Program-made: the position numbers and the translations under genes
In this document: positions 26,181-34,724 of the stretch, piece after piece
Layout of the letters: each line of letters begins with the position of its first letter
Numbering within the stretch: the first letter of the stretch is position 1
Assembly: GCA_034722275.1 (NCBI GenBank)
Contig: JAYENW010000020.1
Location: forward strand, 1-64,000
Source of the DNA: M55B177 sp034722275
GTDB lineage: Bacteria > Chloroflexota > Dehalococcoidia > GIF9 > AB-539-J10
Length of the DNA: 64,000 nucleotides
Reading direction: 5' to 3'
Notes under the pieces: model-generated
Databases searched by the model: none
What the model was told of the DNA's origin: nothing
Seen by the model: only the letters and a program-made list of their open reading frames with translations

Positions 26181-27068
26181 ATGGCTAAATTAATTGATGG
26201 CAGCAAGATAGCCAATGATATTTATGCTGAACTCAAAGTTGAGATAAAGCAGTTAGGGAAAGAGGGTATAACCCCAGGCTTGGAGGTAGTGCTGGTGGGG
26301 GATGACCCTGCCTCACTTTCCTATGTCAGCAACAAAACAAGAGCCTGTGAGCAGGTGGGTATATATGAAGAGACAACGCATCTGCCAGGAGATATTCCTG
26401 AGAGGGAAATTTTACAACTCATTGACAGGGTTAACAACGACTCTCGTTTTCATGGCATTTTAGTGCAGCTACCTTTGCCCCAGCATATCTCTGTGGAGAA
26501 GCTAAATAAACGAATCTGTCCTGAAAAGGATGTGGACGTATTCCATCCGGTCAATATGGGGAAACTGGTTTGTGGAGAACCTTATTTGTTGCCTTGTACG
26601 CCACACGGTATTTTACAACTTCTGGTAAGGAGTGGTTACTCTCTTGAAAACAAGCATATAGTTATCTGTGGCCGCAGCAACATTGTGGGAAAGCCCTTGG
26701 CAGCTATGCTAACGCAGAGGGGTATGGAGACTAACGCGGTTACTATGTGTGATACTTTAACAAAGGACCTGGCTTCCATAACCAGGCTGGCAGACATTTT
26801 AATAGTGGCTGTGGGCAATCCTAAGGTGATAACTGCGGATATGGTTAAACCGGGGGCAGTGGTTATAGATGTTGGCGTTAACCGTGTAAGAGACCCTATG
26901 TCAAAAAATGGTTACCGTTTAGTGGGTGATGCTGATTTTGAGGCTATCAGAGAGGTGGCAGAGGCAATAACACCTGTTCCTGGTGGAGTGGGGCCTATGA
27001 CGGTAGCCATGCTTTTGTATAATGTAGTAGCAGCGGCTAAGAAACATGGACATTCTCAGCAATATTGA
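26181..27068 (+). CDS. folD: Bifunctional methylene-THF dehydrogenase / methenyl-THF cyclohydrolase
   Basis: A 295-residue FolD. The catalytic SYVSNKTRACEQVGI contains the conserved Tyr and the catalytic Lys in the family YxxxK arrangement. GILVQLPLPQHI, DVDVFHPVN, the NAD(P)-binding GRSNIVGKPLAAML and the C-terminal PVPGGVGPMTVAML are all present. It interconverts methylene-, methenyl- and formyl-THF in one-carbon metabolism. The gene overlaps the start of fhs by 23 bases, placing two consecutive steps of the methyl branch (or purine/formyl supply) in one operon. Confidence 0.96.
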   Translation: MAKLIDGSKIANDIYAELKVEIKQLGKEGITPGLEVVLVGDDPASLSYVSNKTRACEQVGIYEETTHLPGDIPEREILQLIDRVNNDSRFHGILVQLPLPQHISVEKLNKRICPEKDVDVFHPVNMGKLVCGEPYLLPCTPHGILQLLVRSGYSLENKHIVICGRSNIVGKPLAAMLTQRGMETNAVTMCDTLTKDLASITRLADILIVAVGNPKVITADMVKPGAVVIDVGVNRVRDPMSKNGYRLVGDADFEAIREVAEAITPVPGGVGPMTVAMLLYNVVAAAKKHGHSQQY

Positions 27069-28761
27069 AATCGCTCAGAAAACAAAGCTTTGGCCCATCT
27101 CAGAGATTGCGAAGAAATTGAGACTTCTTGCTGAGGAAATTGAGCCTTGCGGCAATTACATGGCTAAGGTTGATTATACCAAGGTGCTGCGGAGATTGAA
27201 AAGTAAGCCTGTGGGTAAGTTTATTGTAGTAACGGGCATGACTCCCACGCCCTTAGGAGAGGGTAAAACAGTTACTAGCATTGGTCTGGGACAAGCTTTA
27301 GCCAGACTTGGCTTCAGTGTATGTAATACCTTACGGGAGCCATCAAAGGGACCTAACTTTGGCATTAAAGGTGGTGGTTGTGGGGGGGGGTATTCTCAAA
27401 TGCTGCCGATGGAAGAAATTAACCTCCACTTCACCGGTGACATTCCTGCTGTTGAGGCAGCACAAAACTTATGCGCTGCGGCTATAGATAACAGCATATT
27501 TTTCGGAAATCACTTAGGTATTGCTCCACTTAGTATTAACTGCCCACGCTGCATTGATATAAACGATAGAGCATTGCGTAGCATCATTGTTAGCTCTGAT
27601 GGCAAAGTCAATGCTGATTCTCAAAAAAGTAGCTGTGTTATTACCGCTGCTACTGAGGCGGCAGCAATTCATAGTTTAGCTATGAATCTGGCTGACTTAA
27701 GGGATAGATTTAGTCACTCAGTTATTGCTTTCACTTACAAAGGTGATCCCGTAACCTGTGAACAGCTAAAAGTTGCTGGAGCCATGACTGCTTTACTGGT
27801 GGATGCTATCAAACCAAACCTGGTGCAATCCACAGAGCATCATCCTATCTTATGTCATGGATTCCCTTTTGCCAATATAGCTCATGGGAATAGTTCAGTA
27901 CTGGCTGATTTGATAGGTTTGAGGCTTTGTGACTACGTAGTCAGCGAAAGTGGCTTTGGTACCGACTGCGGTTTTGAGAAACTAATGAATGTTAAAGTCA
28001 GGCAAAGTGGTATTAATGTAGATTGTGCTGTGATTGTGGCCTCGATAAGAGCTCTGAAGCAGCATGGTGGTGCCTTTCACCTTCGCCCCGGGATGCCCTA
28101 TGATTCTGTGAAAGAGATGGCTGAGAAAGAAAATCTTGGTGCTGTGGATAGGGGCTGCCAAAATTTAGCCGCTCATATAAGGATCGTCAAATCTTTCAAT
28201 ATTCCCGCCATAGTAGCTATTAATAGGTTTCCTAGGGATACTGAGCAGGAGCTGAATTTAGCTTGCCAGGCAGCTTTGGCTGCAGGAGCTGATGCTGCCG
28301 TAATTCATGAAGCTTGGGCTGAAGGTGGGAAGGGTGCTATTGAATTGGCTAGGGCGGTGATAAAGATAATGGCAAAGCCGATAAAAAACAAGTTTTTCTA
28401 TTCTGAAAATGCTTCTATAGAGGAAAAAATTGAACTTACTGCCACGAAGGTCTATGGTGCTGACGGAGTTGATTATGCTCCGTTGGCTAAAGATAAAATT
28501 AAGCTATATAATGAACTGGGTTACAGGGACTTATGTCTTAATATGGCGAAAACCCAGTTCTCATTGACCCATGATCCCAATATGCTGGGGGCTCCCAAAG
28601 GGTGGAGGTTGCCTATTCAGGATGTCAAAGTCTTTGCTGGTGCTAAATTCTTCTGCCCCTTAACTGGCAATTTTCTAACTATGCCTGGGCTCCCCGCCGC
28701 ACCATCATTTGCTTCGATAGATGTTGACCTGAGTACGGGCAAAATCAAAGGGATTTTTTAA
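27046..28761 (+). CDS. fhs: Formate-tetrahydrofolate ligase
   Basis: A 571-residue formyl-THF synthetase, ATP-dependent activation of formate. Hallmarks are VTGMTPTPLGEGKTVTSIGL (nucleotide-binding), REPSKGPNFGIKGGGCGGGY, NLHFTGDIPAVEAAQN, SGFGTDCGFEKLMNVK and the C-terminal LTGNFLTMPGLPAAPS. The length is slightly above the usual ~555. It follows folD with an overlap and precedes the COG1497 regulator by two bases. Confidence 0.96.
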   Translation: MDILSNIEIAQKTKLWPISEIAKKLRLLAEEIEPCGNYMAKVDYTKVLRRLKSKPVGKFIVVTGMTPTPLGEGKTVTSIGLGQALARLGFSVCNTLREPSKGPNFGIKGGGCGGGYSQMLPMEEINLHFTGDIPAVEAAQNLCAAAIDNSIFFGNHLGIAPLSINCPRCIDINDRALRSIIVSSDGKVNADSQKSSCVITAATEAAAIHSLAMNLADLRDRFSHSVIAFTYKGDPVTCEQLKVAGAMTALLVDAIKPNLVQSTEHHPILCHGFPFANIAHGNSSVLADLIGLRLCDYVVSESGFGTDCGFEKLMNVKVRQSGINVDCAVIVASIRALKQHGGAFHLRPGMPYDSVKEMAEKENLGAVDRGCQNLAAHIRIVKSFNIPAIVAINRFPRDTEQELNLACQAALAAGADAAVIHEAWAEGGKGAIELARAVIKIMAKPIKNKFFYSENASIEEKIELTATKVYGADGVDYAPLAKDKIKLYNELGYRDLCLNMAKTQFSLTHDPNMLGAPKGWRLPIQDVKVFAGAKFFCPLTGNFLTMPGLPAAPSFASIDVDLSTGKIKGIF

Positions 28762-28763
28762 AC

Positions 28764-29561
28764 GTGTCAGCGCAAATATTACGAAGCAAAAACCTGGCTA
28801 CTAAATTCCAGATATTGCTGGAGATAGCAGCTAATCAACCCAACATACAACAAAAAGATGTTGCTAAAAGACTGAGTATAACTTCTCAGGCGGTCTCCGA
28901 ATATGTTAAAGAACTGGTAAAAGATGGTTGGCTTAGTTCTCGTGGTCGTTCGCGATATAGGGTAACCAGAAAGGGTGTGGACTGGATTTTAAAGATGTCC
29001 CGGCAATTACAAAACTACTCCTCCTTTGTGAACAAGGTGATAAGTGATATAGCGACTTCTACTGCGATAGCTGATAGCGATTTATCAACCGGTCAAAGAG
29101 TTTCCCTATATATGAAAGATGGGGTGTTATTTACCTCTGATGCTCTGAGCGGTGAGGGAGCTGAAGGGATAACTGTTTCTGAAGCTAAAAAAGGCGAAGG
29201 TGTTGGTGTTTCTGGGATAGAGGGGGTGATAAAGCTTACAACTGGCAGGATAACTATAGGGAAAGTTCCTGGTGTGCAGGAAGGAGGTTCACGGAATACT
29301 GACCTTACCCGATTGAAAAATGAGGTAGGTAAAGCCAAGCTAATAGGAGCTATTGGGCTTGAAGCTTTGGTGGCCTTAAAACAGACAGATAAGCTCCCTC
29401 AATATTTTTATGGTGTCAAAGAAGCAGCGATAGAGGCAGCTTATTGTGGCCTGTCTTTTTTCATTGTTTGTAGCGAAGATAATATTGCAGCATTAGTAGG
29501 GAAATTAGAAGAGGAAAACTTGAATTACAATATTGTCGATTTTGGAAAAGGTGTTAGCTAA
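28764..29561 (+). CDS. COG1497-type predicted transcriptional regulator
   Basis: A 265-residue protein starting at GTG two bases after fhs. Residues ~15-75 form a winged helix-turn-helix (QKDVAKRLSITSQAVSEYVK then LVKDGWLSSRGRSRYRVT). The remainder is a mixed domain with a glycine-rich segment (VSEAKKGEGVGVSGIEG) and GAIGLEALVALKQTDKLPQY, resembling archaeal COG1497 proteins in which the C-terminal domain may sense a ligand. The bacterial occurrence suggests exchange with archaea; this is from memory and needs a profile search. Operon position hints at control of one-carbon or lipid genes, without direct evidence. Confidence 0.65.
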   Translation: MSAQILRSKNLATKFQILLEIAANQPNIQQKDVAKRLSITSQAVSEYVKELVKDGWLSSRGRSRYRVTRKGVDWILKMSRQLQNYSSFVNKVISDIATSTAIADSDLSTGQRVSLYMKDGVLFTSDALSGEGAEGITVSEAKKGEGVGVSGIEGVIKLTTGRITIGKVPGVQEGGSRNTDLTRLKNEVGKAKLIGAIGLEALVALKQTDKLPQYFYGVKEAAIEAAYCGLSFFIVCSEDNIAALVGKLEEENLNYNIVDFGKGVS

Positions 29562-30276
29562 TATATTTTTGCTCTTGGGTGGTTATTTTTTGGGTGCTCT
29601 TCCTTTTGTTGTTGCCTTAGCCAGGACATCTGGATTGGATGCATCTCAAGAAGAAGATTTACATATTGCCTTATGGCACAAGGCAAGCAAAAAAAAGGCT
29701 ATACTGGCAGGAGGGGTGGATTTCCTTAAAGGAATCATTATTATACTCATTGGCTTTGGCTTTGGTTTACCGGCTATGGTGGTTGTTTTCTCTGGTGTGG
29801 CTGTTGTGGCAGGACAAATGTGGCCGCCTTTTCGTATTTGCCACGGGGAGAGGGGGAATCTGGTTGGTGTGGGTCTAGTATTTACCTTGCCCTTGCTTTA
29901 CGGTGAATACTGGGTTCTGCTCTCTCTCATATTTTTTGCTGCCGGCGCTGCTCTGAAATATTACTATGAGAATCGTGGCAGTATGATTATTGAGACACGG
30001 GATAAGCATACTGGATTCTCCAACTTTGCCCATCGCATGACTCTGAGTTTACCTCTAGGTATGCTCCTGGGATTTGTTGCTGCTCCTGTAGTTTCTTGGT
30101 GCTCTGGTGGGCTAAAGGGCTTAACTCTGGGCTTTTTTGTCTTGTTTATTCTTATTGTAGTGCGGCGCTTAACTGCTGACCTCAAGGATGATATAGGGAA
30201 AGGTAATTGTACTATAAAGGTGCTGTTTAATCGTTTTCTTTTTGACCAACCATTTATCGGTGAAGGAGTGGAGTAA
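29533..30276 (+). CDS. Divergent PlsY-like membrane protein (copy 1)
   Basis: A 247-residue polytopic protein (about six hydrophobic segments) related to glycerol-3-phosphate acyltransferase PlsY but lacking its signature residues. The first motif reads GYFLGALPFVVALARTSGLD where PlsY has GSIPxxY. The GSGNxGxTN motif is replaced by EEDLHIALWHKASKK, and the FLxFRGGKG loop by GQMWPPFRICHGERGN. It shares long, highly similar stretches with the protein at 55242-55928, including AAPVVSWCSGG near the end, so both belong to one conserved family. The start is unclear: TTG 29533 overlaps the upstream gene and GTG 29551 is an alternative. Its role is unknown; an acyltransferase with altered chemistry or a non-catalytic lipid-binding partner are possibilities. 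Confidence 0.72.
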   Translation: MSILEKVLANIFLLLGGYFLGALPFVVALARTSGLDASQEEDLHIALWHKASKKKAILAGGVDFLKGIIIILIGFGFGLPAMVVVFSGVAVVAGQMWPPFRICHGERGNLVGVGLVFTLPLLYGEYWVLLSLIFFAAGAALKYYYENRGSMIIETRDKHTGFSNFAHRMTLSLPLGMLLGFVAAPVVSWCSGGLKGLTLGFFVLFILIVVRRLTADLKDDIGKGNCTIKVLFNRFLFDQPFIGEGVE

Positions 30277-30296
30277 TATAGTCTCCTTGAAGGTGA

Positions 30297-30932
30297 TTAT
30301 GCTGTATTCTTTATTCGCCGAAAAGTAACATATCCCACAATAGCCCCCACAGTAATCATCACTACTATCCATATGATGAGTATATTGGGGTAAAGTTGGG
30401 GATTGAAAAATTTTGATACTCTGCCCCCCAAAGCTCCCAATGCCAGAAAAAGCATTTCCCAGAGCAGCACATGTGCCATCACAGCGATGAAAAAGTGTTT
30501 GTGGCCAATTTTAGCGATACCGCAGGCAATAGTGCTGATAACTGAAAATCCCGGTGTAAACCGCGCTGCAATTATACTGGGTATGGCAAGTGACCCCAGC
30601 TTTTGCCTCCCCAGGGCAAGGCGTTCCGGAGTGATGCGAACATATTTGCCGAATTTGTCTATGATGGTGCCTCCGAAGGAAGACGAAAGCTGGTAAGCAG
30701 ATGTGGAACCACACAAACGCCCAATGCCTGCTATCGCCAGAAATGGCACCGACGCTATGAAATACCCGCTGTGAACGATCTGAAAGCCGGTAAACAGCAG
30801 CATACTTTCCAAAATTGGGCTGGTTACCGGCAACCCTAGTTCGCCAAGCGCGGCTAATGAGAAAACGATACCCAACCATAACAAGCCACCTGCAGTAACT
30901 GCAGCGAGAATTTGCCATATAGTATTCGCCAT
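30297..30932 (-). CDS. DedA/VTT-domain membrane protein
   Basis: About 211 residues from the ATG at 30932 (an ATG at 30968 would add 12 polar residues). The VTT core is visible as GRQKLGSLAIPSIIAARFTPGFSV followed by STIACGIAKIGHKHFF, the amphipathic re-entrant region of DedA/TMEM41 proteins, which act as lipid scramblases or transporters in the inner membrane. Four to five membrane helices are predicted by eye, the last preceding a basic RRIKNTA tail. It converges with the PlsY-like gene 20 bases away. Confidence 0.8.
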   Translation of the reverse strand: MANTIWQILAAVTAGGLLWLGIVFSLAALGELGLPVTSPILESMLLFTGFQIVHSGYFIASVPFLAIAGIGRLCGSTSAYQLSSSFGGTIIDKFGKYVRITPERLALGRQKLGSLAIPSIIAARFTPGFSVISTIACGIAKIGHKHFFIAVMAHVLLWEMLFLALGALGGRVSKFFNPQLYPNILIIWIVVMITVGAIVGYVTFRRIKNTA

Positions 30933-31076
30933 AGCTATATTACAATTATAGCTTGATTTTTCCCTCATGACTAGATTATCATAAATATCAATGTTTACCT
31001 ATCTTGTGTTACGATACAGCGGAAAATCTGGAAAGGGAACTATAGCGTAAATTCATACTCCGCCTAGCTGGTAAAA

Positions 31077-32207
31077 GTGGAGAAGATAGTTCTTATTAAC
31101 CTCACTGGTGGACCAACACTGAAAGAGGATGGCATTTATTTCACTGAGGGTGGTTTAGTACACGCCTTGTTTGCTTTAGCTAACCTGACTTCAGATTATG
31201 ATATCACGATTCTCTGCCCTAACCTGCCGGGAAATAACCATAAACAGGAGATTAAATATCGAGGGGTTAATATCTTATGCCTGGGAAGCTCCAGATGGAT
31301 AAGGTGGATGCACAGTGGCGATTTATCTTTCCTTGAAGAAGCTAGAAACTACATTGTTGAAGAGAAACCAGACATCTTAATTGGGAATGGTGTTTCAGCA
31401 TCGTTTCTTCTCCGCTTTATTCCCACAAGAGCCTGTAAAGTAGGGGTTGTTCACCACTTATACCACACTGCGTCTGTTGATGGCTCATCCAAGCGTGCAT
31501 TCTCGGGGATTGGGATGCTGGAGAGACTGGCACTTAATTTAACTAAACTGGATAAGGTTGCCGTGATTAATCCTATGGTTAAAGGTAGTCTGGTAAAAGA
31601 AAGATTTGGCTCAGATGAGATTGTAGTTGTAGGCAATGGTGTTGATGTCGAACGCTATTTCTTCGTTGAAAATAAGGTGCCTTACAGTTTAATTTATATT
31701 GGGAGGTTGACTGAACTCAAGAGGGTGTGCTCTCTTGTTGGTGTTGTCGCCATGGTAAAGGAAAAAATTCCTGATGTAGTATTACACATTATTGGTGATG
31801 GTCCCAAACATAAAGAAGTAAGCCAGCGAATCGAAGACTTAGAGTTATCGCGGAACGTTATCATGCATGGCTATCTACCCGAAGAAGAAAAGATTGAACT
31901 GTTGTCGAGCTCTGCCATCTATCTTTCTAACTCTGCTTTCGAAGGATTTGGCATTCCTTTGGTTGAAGCTATGGCTACCGGTGCTGTTCCCATAGTTAGC
32001 GATATTGATGCCCACAGGTTCATTTTTCAAGGAGAAGATGTTGGTTGTTTAGTGGGAAATGAAGAGAAAATGGCGGAAAAGATTGTTGAACTGCTTGCTG
32101 ATGAAACAGAACGGCTGAGATTAGCTTGGAATGGACGCAAGCTTGTGGAGGAAAGATGGACTTGGGCAAAAGTGGGTGAAAAGTATAAAGAGCTTCTTGG
32201 AAGATAA
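31077..32207 (+). CDS. GT4-family glycosyltransferase
   Basis: A 376-residue GT-B retaining glycosyltransferase starting at GTG. The N-terminal acceptor domain opens KIVLINLTGGPTLKEDGIYF. The donor-binding domain has YIGRLTELKRVCSLVGVVAM, LHIIGDGP and the E-x7-E motif region SAFEGFGIPLVEAMATGAVP. It probably transfers a sugar from a nucleotide donor to a lipid or glycan at the cytoplasmic face. No other envelope-polysaccharide gene is adjacent, so the pathway is unknown. A decayed transposase end lies immediately downstream. Confidence 0.87.
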   Translation: MEKIVLINLTGGPTLKEDGIYFTEGGLVHALFALANLTSDYDITILCPNLPGNNHKQEIKYRGVNILCLGSSRWIRWMHSGDLSFLEEARNYIVEEKPDILIGNGVSASFLLRFIPTRACKVGVVHHLYHTASVDGSSKRAFSGIGMLERLALNLTKLDKVAVINPMVKGSLVKERFGSDEIVVVGNGVDVERYFFVENKVPYSLIYIGRLTELKRVCSLVGVVAMVKEKIPDVVLHIIGDGPKHKEVSQRIEDLELSRNVIMHGYLPEEEKIELLSSSAIYLSNSAFEGFGIPLVEAMATGAVPIVSDIDAHRFIFQGEDVGCLVGNEEKMAEKIVELLADETERLRLAWNGRKLVEERWTWAKVGEKYKELLGR

Positions 32208-32559
32208 TGGAGTGCACCCCTATATTGGCATAGAAAGGGGTAGGAGGGTTTGATGGGGTGCTTCATTATTTTGTTGAACAAGTGCCAATTCCTCAAAATC
32301 ATTTGGTGAAGGGTACCCCAATACTGAAACCTCTCTGATTCTTCATGGCAAGGGTCTTTCTAACCATTATTATAGGGTGCTCTGACCCTGCCGAACCTTC
32401 CTGCCATAAACTATCCAGTTCTAAGGGTCGCTCTAGATTGACCTGTTTACTGTTTACATAATGATTTGGCTGAATCAAGTTTACTTGTTTATAATAAAAT
32501 TAAGCTGTAGAATATAAATTGTGTGCCATTGGCATAGGCAATTTTAGGAGTCAAGTCTT
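32208..32559. other. Gap before the corrinoid operon
   Basis: A 352-base gap containing a transposase C-terminal relic on the minus strand (32220-32336) and an AT-rich promoter-like zone. A TATAAT at 32490-32495 and TTGACC at 32438-32443 are visible but not well spaced to each other. I searched for cobalamin-riboswitch landmarks (the conserved B12-box and the GGGAA / GCCACTG segments) and did not find them. The btuF ribosome site TAGGAG lies just before its ATG. Confidence 0.5.
32220..32336 (-). pseudogene. Decayed transposase C-terminus
   Basis: On the minus strand the frame ending at the TAG (32222-32220) reads REVSVLGYPSPNDFEELALV then QQNNEAPHQTLL. The LGY-x-SP-x-x-FE motif is the classic C-terminal end of IS3/IS481-type DDE integrases. 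An in-frame stop lies just upstream of this segment and no DDE core remains, so this is a fragment of an old insertion. Confidence 0.5.
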
Positions 32560-33483
32560 ATGAGAGACGTAAGATTTTTTTTGTTGTTTTTAGTTCTGGT
32601 TCTTGTCTTCTCAATAGCCTGTTCTACTGCTGCGCCTCCAGGAGCCGTAGTTGATGATCTGGGAAGAGCAATCAATATTGAACGAATACCTCAGAGGATT
32701 ATCTCTTTAGCTCCTTCCAACACTGAGACACTATTTGCGTTAGGTCTAGGGGATAAAGTCGTGGGGGTGACGGAGTATTGCAACTACCCGCCTGAAGCTC
32801 TGGATAAGGAAAAGATAGGGGGATATTCCACACCCGATATTGAAAAGATAATCGCACTGCAGCCTGATTTAGTACTGGCTAGTAGCATTCATGCCAAGGA
32901 ATTTATTCCTGCTCTGGAGGAGAGAGGCCTCACGGTGTTTGCGTTGGCGCCAGAAAATCTAGGCGGGATACTCGAAGATATCCGAATGGTGGGGGAAGTA
33001 ACCGGAAAAGAGGAAGAAGCAAGTGAACTTGTAACCCGGATGGACAATAGGATTGAGGCAGTAACGAATAAAACCAAAAATATGCGAGAAAAACCAAGGA
33101 TTTTCTTTATCACCTGGCATGAGCCCTTATGGACTGTTGGCTCGGGGACTATTATCCAGGAACTGATTGGGAAAGCAGGCGGAGTTAATATTTTCCAGGA
33201 TATTAGTGGGCACAGCACAGTCGATCTTGAGGAAGTTATCTTTCGTGATCCTGAGGTAATTATTACTTGTACTGGGCATGGAGATGCTAAAGGTAAACCT
33301 TTTGAGTGGGCAAAAAGTGAACCAAGGCTTCAGGTTACCAAGGCTAGAAAGAGTAGTAGGATATATCAAGTTGACGCTGATTTGGTTAATCGTGCTGGCC
33401 CCAGAGTGGTTGATGCTTTGGAGTGGTTTGCTTATTTTATTCATCCTGAAGTTTTCGGTAATCCGAAGGAGGTGATCAAGTGA
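32560..33483 (+). CDS. btuF: Cobalamin/corrinoid-binding lipoprotein of ABC importer
   Basis: A 307-residue solute-binding protein of the helical-backbone metal/B12 class. An N-terminal signal with a lipobox-like FSIAC places the lipidated cysteine at residue 21. The mature domain shows RIISLAPSNTETLFALGLGD, VGVTEYCNYP, IIALQPDLVLA and VGSGTIIQELIGKAGGVNIF, typical of BtuF-like proteins. Placement before btuC, btuD and nucleotide-loop genes makes corrinoid the likely ligand, rather than iron-siderophore. Its TGA overlaps the GTG of the PP-loop ATPase gene, so the two are coupled. Confidence 0.9.
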   Translation: MRDVRFFLLFLVLVLVFSIACSTAAPPGAVVDDLGRAINIERIPQRIISLAPSNTETLFALGLGDKVVGVTEYCNYPPEALDKEKIGGYSTPDIEKIIALQPDLVLASSIHAKEFIPALEERGLTVFALAPENLGGILEDIRMVGEVTGKEEEASELVTRMDNRIEAVTNKTKNMREKPRIFFITWHEPLWTVGSGTIIQELIGKAGGVNIFQDISGHSTVDLEEVIFRDPEVIITCTGHGDAKGKPFEWAKSEPRLQVTKARKSSRIYQVDADLVNRAGPRVVDALEWFAYFIHPEVFGNPKEVIK

Positions 33484-34115
33484 AGGTTTTTTCTTCCTGG
33501 AGTGGTGGAAAGGAATCTGCCCTGGCGACTTATAAGGCAATTTCACAAGGCCACGAAGTTTTGTATTTGGTCAATTTCGTCTCTGAAGATGGAAAGAGAT
33601 CTAGGTCTCATGGGATCAAGGCTAATGTTTTGGCTTTACAGGCGGAAGCTATGGGCATTCCCTTAATTCAGGTAAAAACATCTTGGGAAGATTATGAAGA
33701 GAATTTTAAAAAAGTTGCAACGCGGCTCAAGAAGAAAGGAATAGAGGGTGGAATTTTTGGCGATATGGAATTGGAGGAGCATCGGGAATGGATAGAAAGG
33801 GTCTGTGGTGAACTAAAAATAAAGGCGTTTTTGCCACTTTGGGGGATAGAGGCTGAGGAGCTGATCGATGAGTTTCTCAAGCTAGGATTTAAGGCTATGG
33901 TGATAGCTACTAAATTAGATGAGAATTTACTGGGGAAAGTTTTAGATGAGGCTCTTTTGAACCAAGTTATTCGACTTGGCTCCCACCCGTGTGGGGAAAA
34001 TGGAGAATACCACACTTTTGTCACTTCAGGACCCACTTTCAAGAAGCCATTCGAAGTTGCTTTGGGGAAAAAAGAAGAAAGAGATGATACATGGTTTTTG
34101 GAAGTTTTGGCTTAA
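33480..34115 (+). CDS. Dph6-like N-type ATP pyrophosphatase (COG2102) in corrinoid operon
   Basis: A 211-residue PP-loop enzyme. The ATP-binding motif is SSWSGGKESALA (Ser8-Ser13). The domain continues with MGIPLIQVKTSWEDYEENF, GGIFGDMELEEHREWIERVC and GSHPCGENGEYHTFV, the last being the signature of the family that includes archaeal/eukaryotic diphthine-ammonia ligase Dph6. Bacteria lack diphthamide, so the reaction here must differ. It is translationally coupled to btuF and precedes cobO, strongly suggesting a corrinoid-related adenylation or amidation role; that part is inference. Confidence 0.82.
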   Translation: MKVFSSWSGGKESALATYKAISQGHEVLYLVNFVSEDGKRSRSHGIKANVLALQAEAMGIPLIQVKTSWEDYEENFKKVATRLKKKGIEGGIFGDMELEEHREWIERVCGELKIKAFLPLWGIEAEELIDEFLKLGFKAMVIATKLDENLLGKVLDEALLNQVIRLGSHPCGENGEYHTFVTSGPTFKKPFEVALGKKEERDDTWFLEVLA

Positions 34116-34143
34116 TACAATAAAGATTAATGAAGGGAGTAAG

Positions 34144-34674
34144 ATGAAAGAGAAAGGTTTAACTCAAATATATACTGGAGATGGTAAAGGAAAGTCTACC
34201 GCTGCTGTTGGTCAAGCAGTTCGTGCTGCCGGTCACGATTTAAAAGTGGGCTTGGTCACTTTCTTTAAAGATCCCGAGGTATTTGGATATGGAGAATATC
34301 GATCTCTGCAAAGGCTGGGGATAAAAACATTTCACTTTGCCAGGAAGCATCCTCATTTTTATAAGGAAGTGAGCATGGATGAAGTCAGGGAAGAATGCCT
34401 AGAAGGCGTGGAGTTTATTGAGGAACTTTTCAAAGATAAGTCCTGGGATATACTGGTTTTGGATGAAATAAACATTGCTGTGCGCGATGGCTTCTTGAAG
34501 GAAGAGGAGGTTCTTTCTCTTTTGGAGGCGAAGCCGGAGAAATTGGAGCTTATCTTAACGGGTCGTGGAGTTTCAGAAAAGATTATAGAGAAGGCAGATT
34601 TGGTTAGCGAGGTTAAGAAGATAAAACATCCTTATGATCAGGGAATACAAAAAAGAGAAGGCATTGAATATTAG
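34144..34674 (+). CDS. cobO: Cob(I)yrinate a,c-diamide adenosyltransferase, CobA/CobO/BtuR type
   Basis: A 176-residue P-loop enzyme that adenosylates cob(I)alamin or cob(I)inamide using ATP. The P-loop is TGDGKGKST (residues 11-19) and the Walker B-like segment ILVLDEINIAVRDGFL is diagnostic. The C-terminus ELILTGRGVSEKIIEKADLV matches the family. The start is the ATG at 34144, preceded by a GAAGGGAG ribosome site. A longer in-frame reading back to 33976 lies inside the upstream gene and is rejected. Adenosylation precedes nucleotide-loop assembly by CobU/S here. Confidence 0.94.
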   Translation: MKEKGLTQIYTGDGKGKSTAAVGQAVRAAGHDLKVGLVTFFKDPEVFGYGEYRSLQRLGIKTFHFARKHPHFYKEVSMDEVREECLEGVEFIEELFKDKSWDILVLDEINIAVRDGFLKEEEVLSLLEAKPEKLELILTGRGVSEKIIEKADLVSEVKKIKHPYDQGIQKREGIEY

Positions 34675-34724
34675 TATAGATTACCTGGAATGTGCTCTTG
34701 GAGCTTTGTGTCTGAGGGTTAACG

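Noticed and set aside
32208..32559. Possible cobalamin riboswitch before btuF
   Set aside because: No B12-box-like or other conserved segments could be matched in the gap; some T-rich and GCC sequences were only superficially similar.
33976..34143. N-terminal extension of the cobO frame
   Set aside because: It lies inside the preceding gene and has no family similarity; the ATG at 34144 has a good ribosome site and begins the family sequence.
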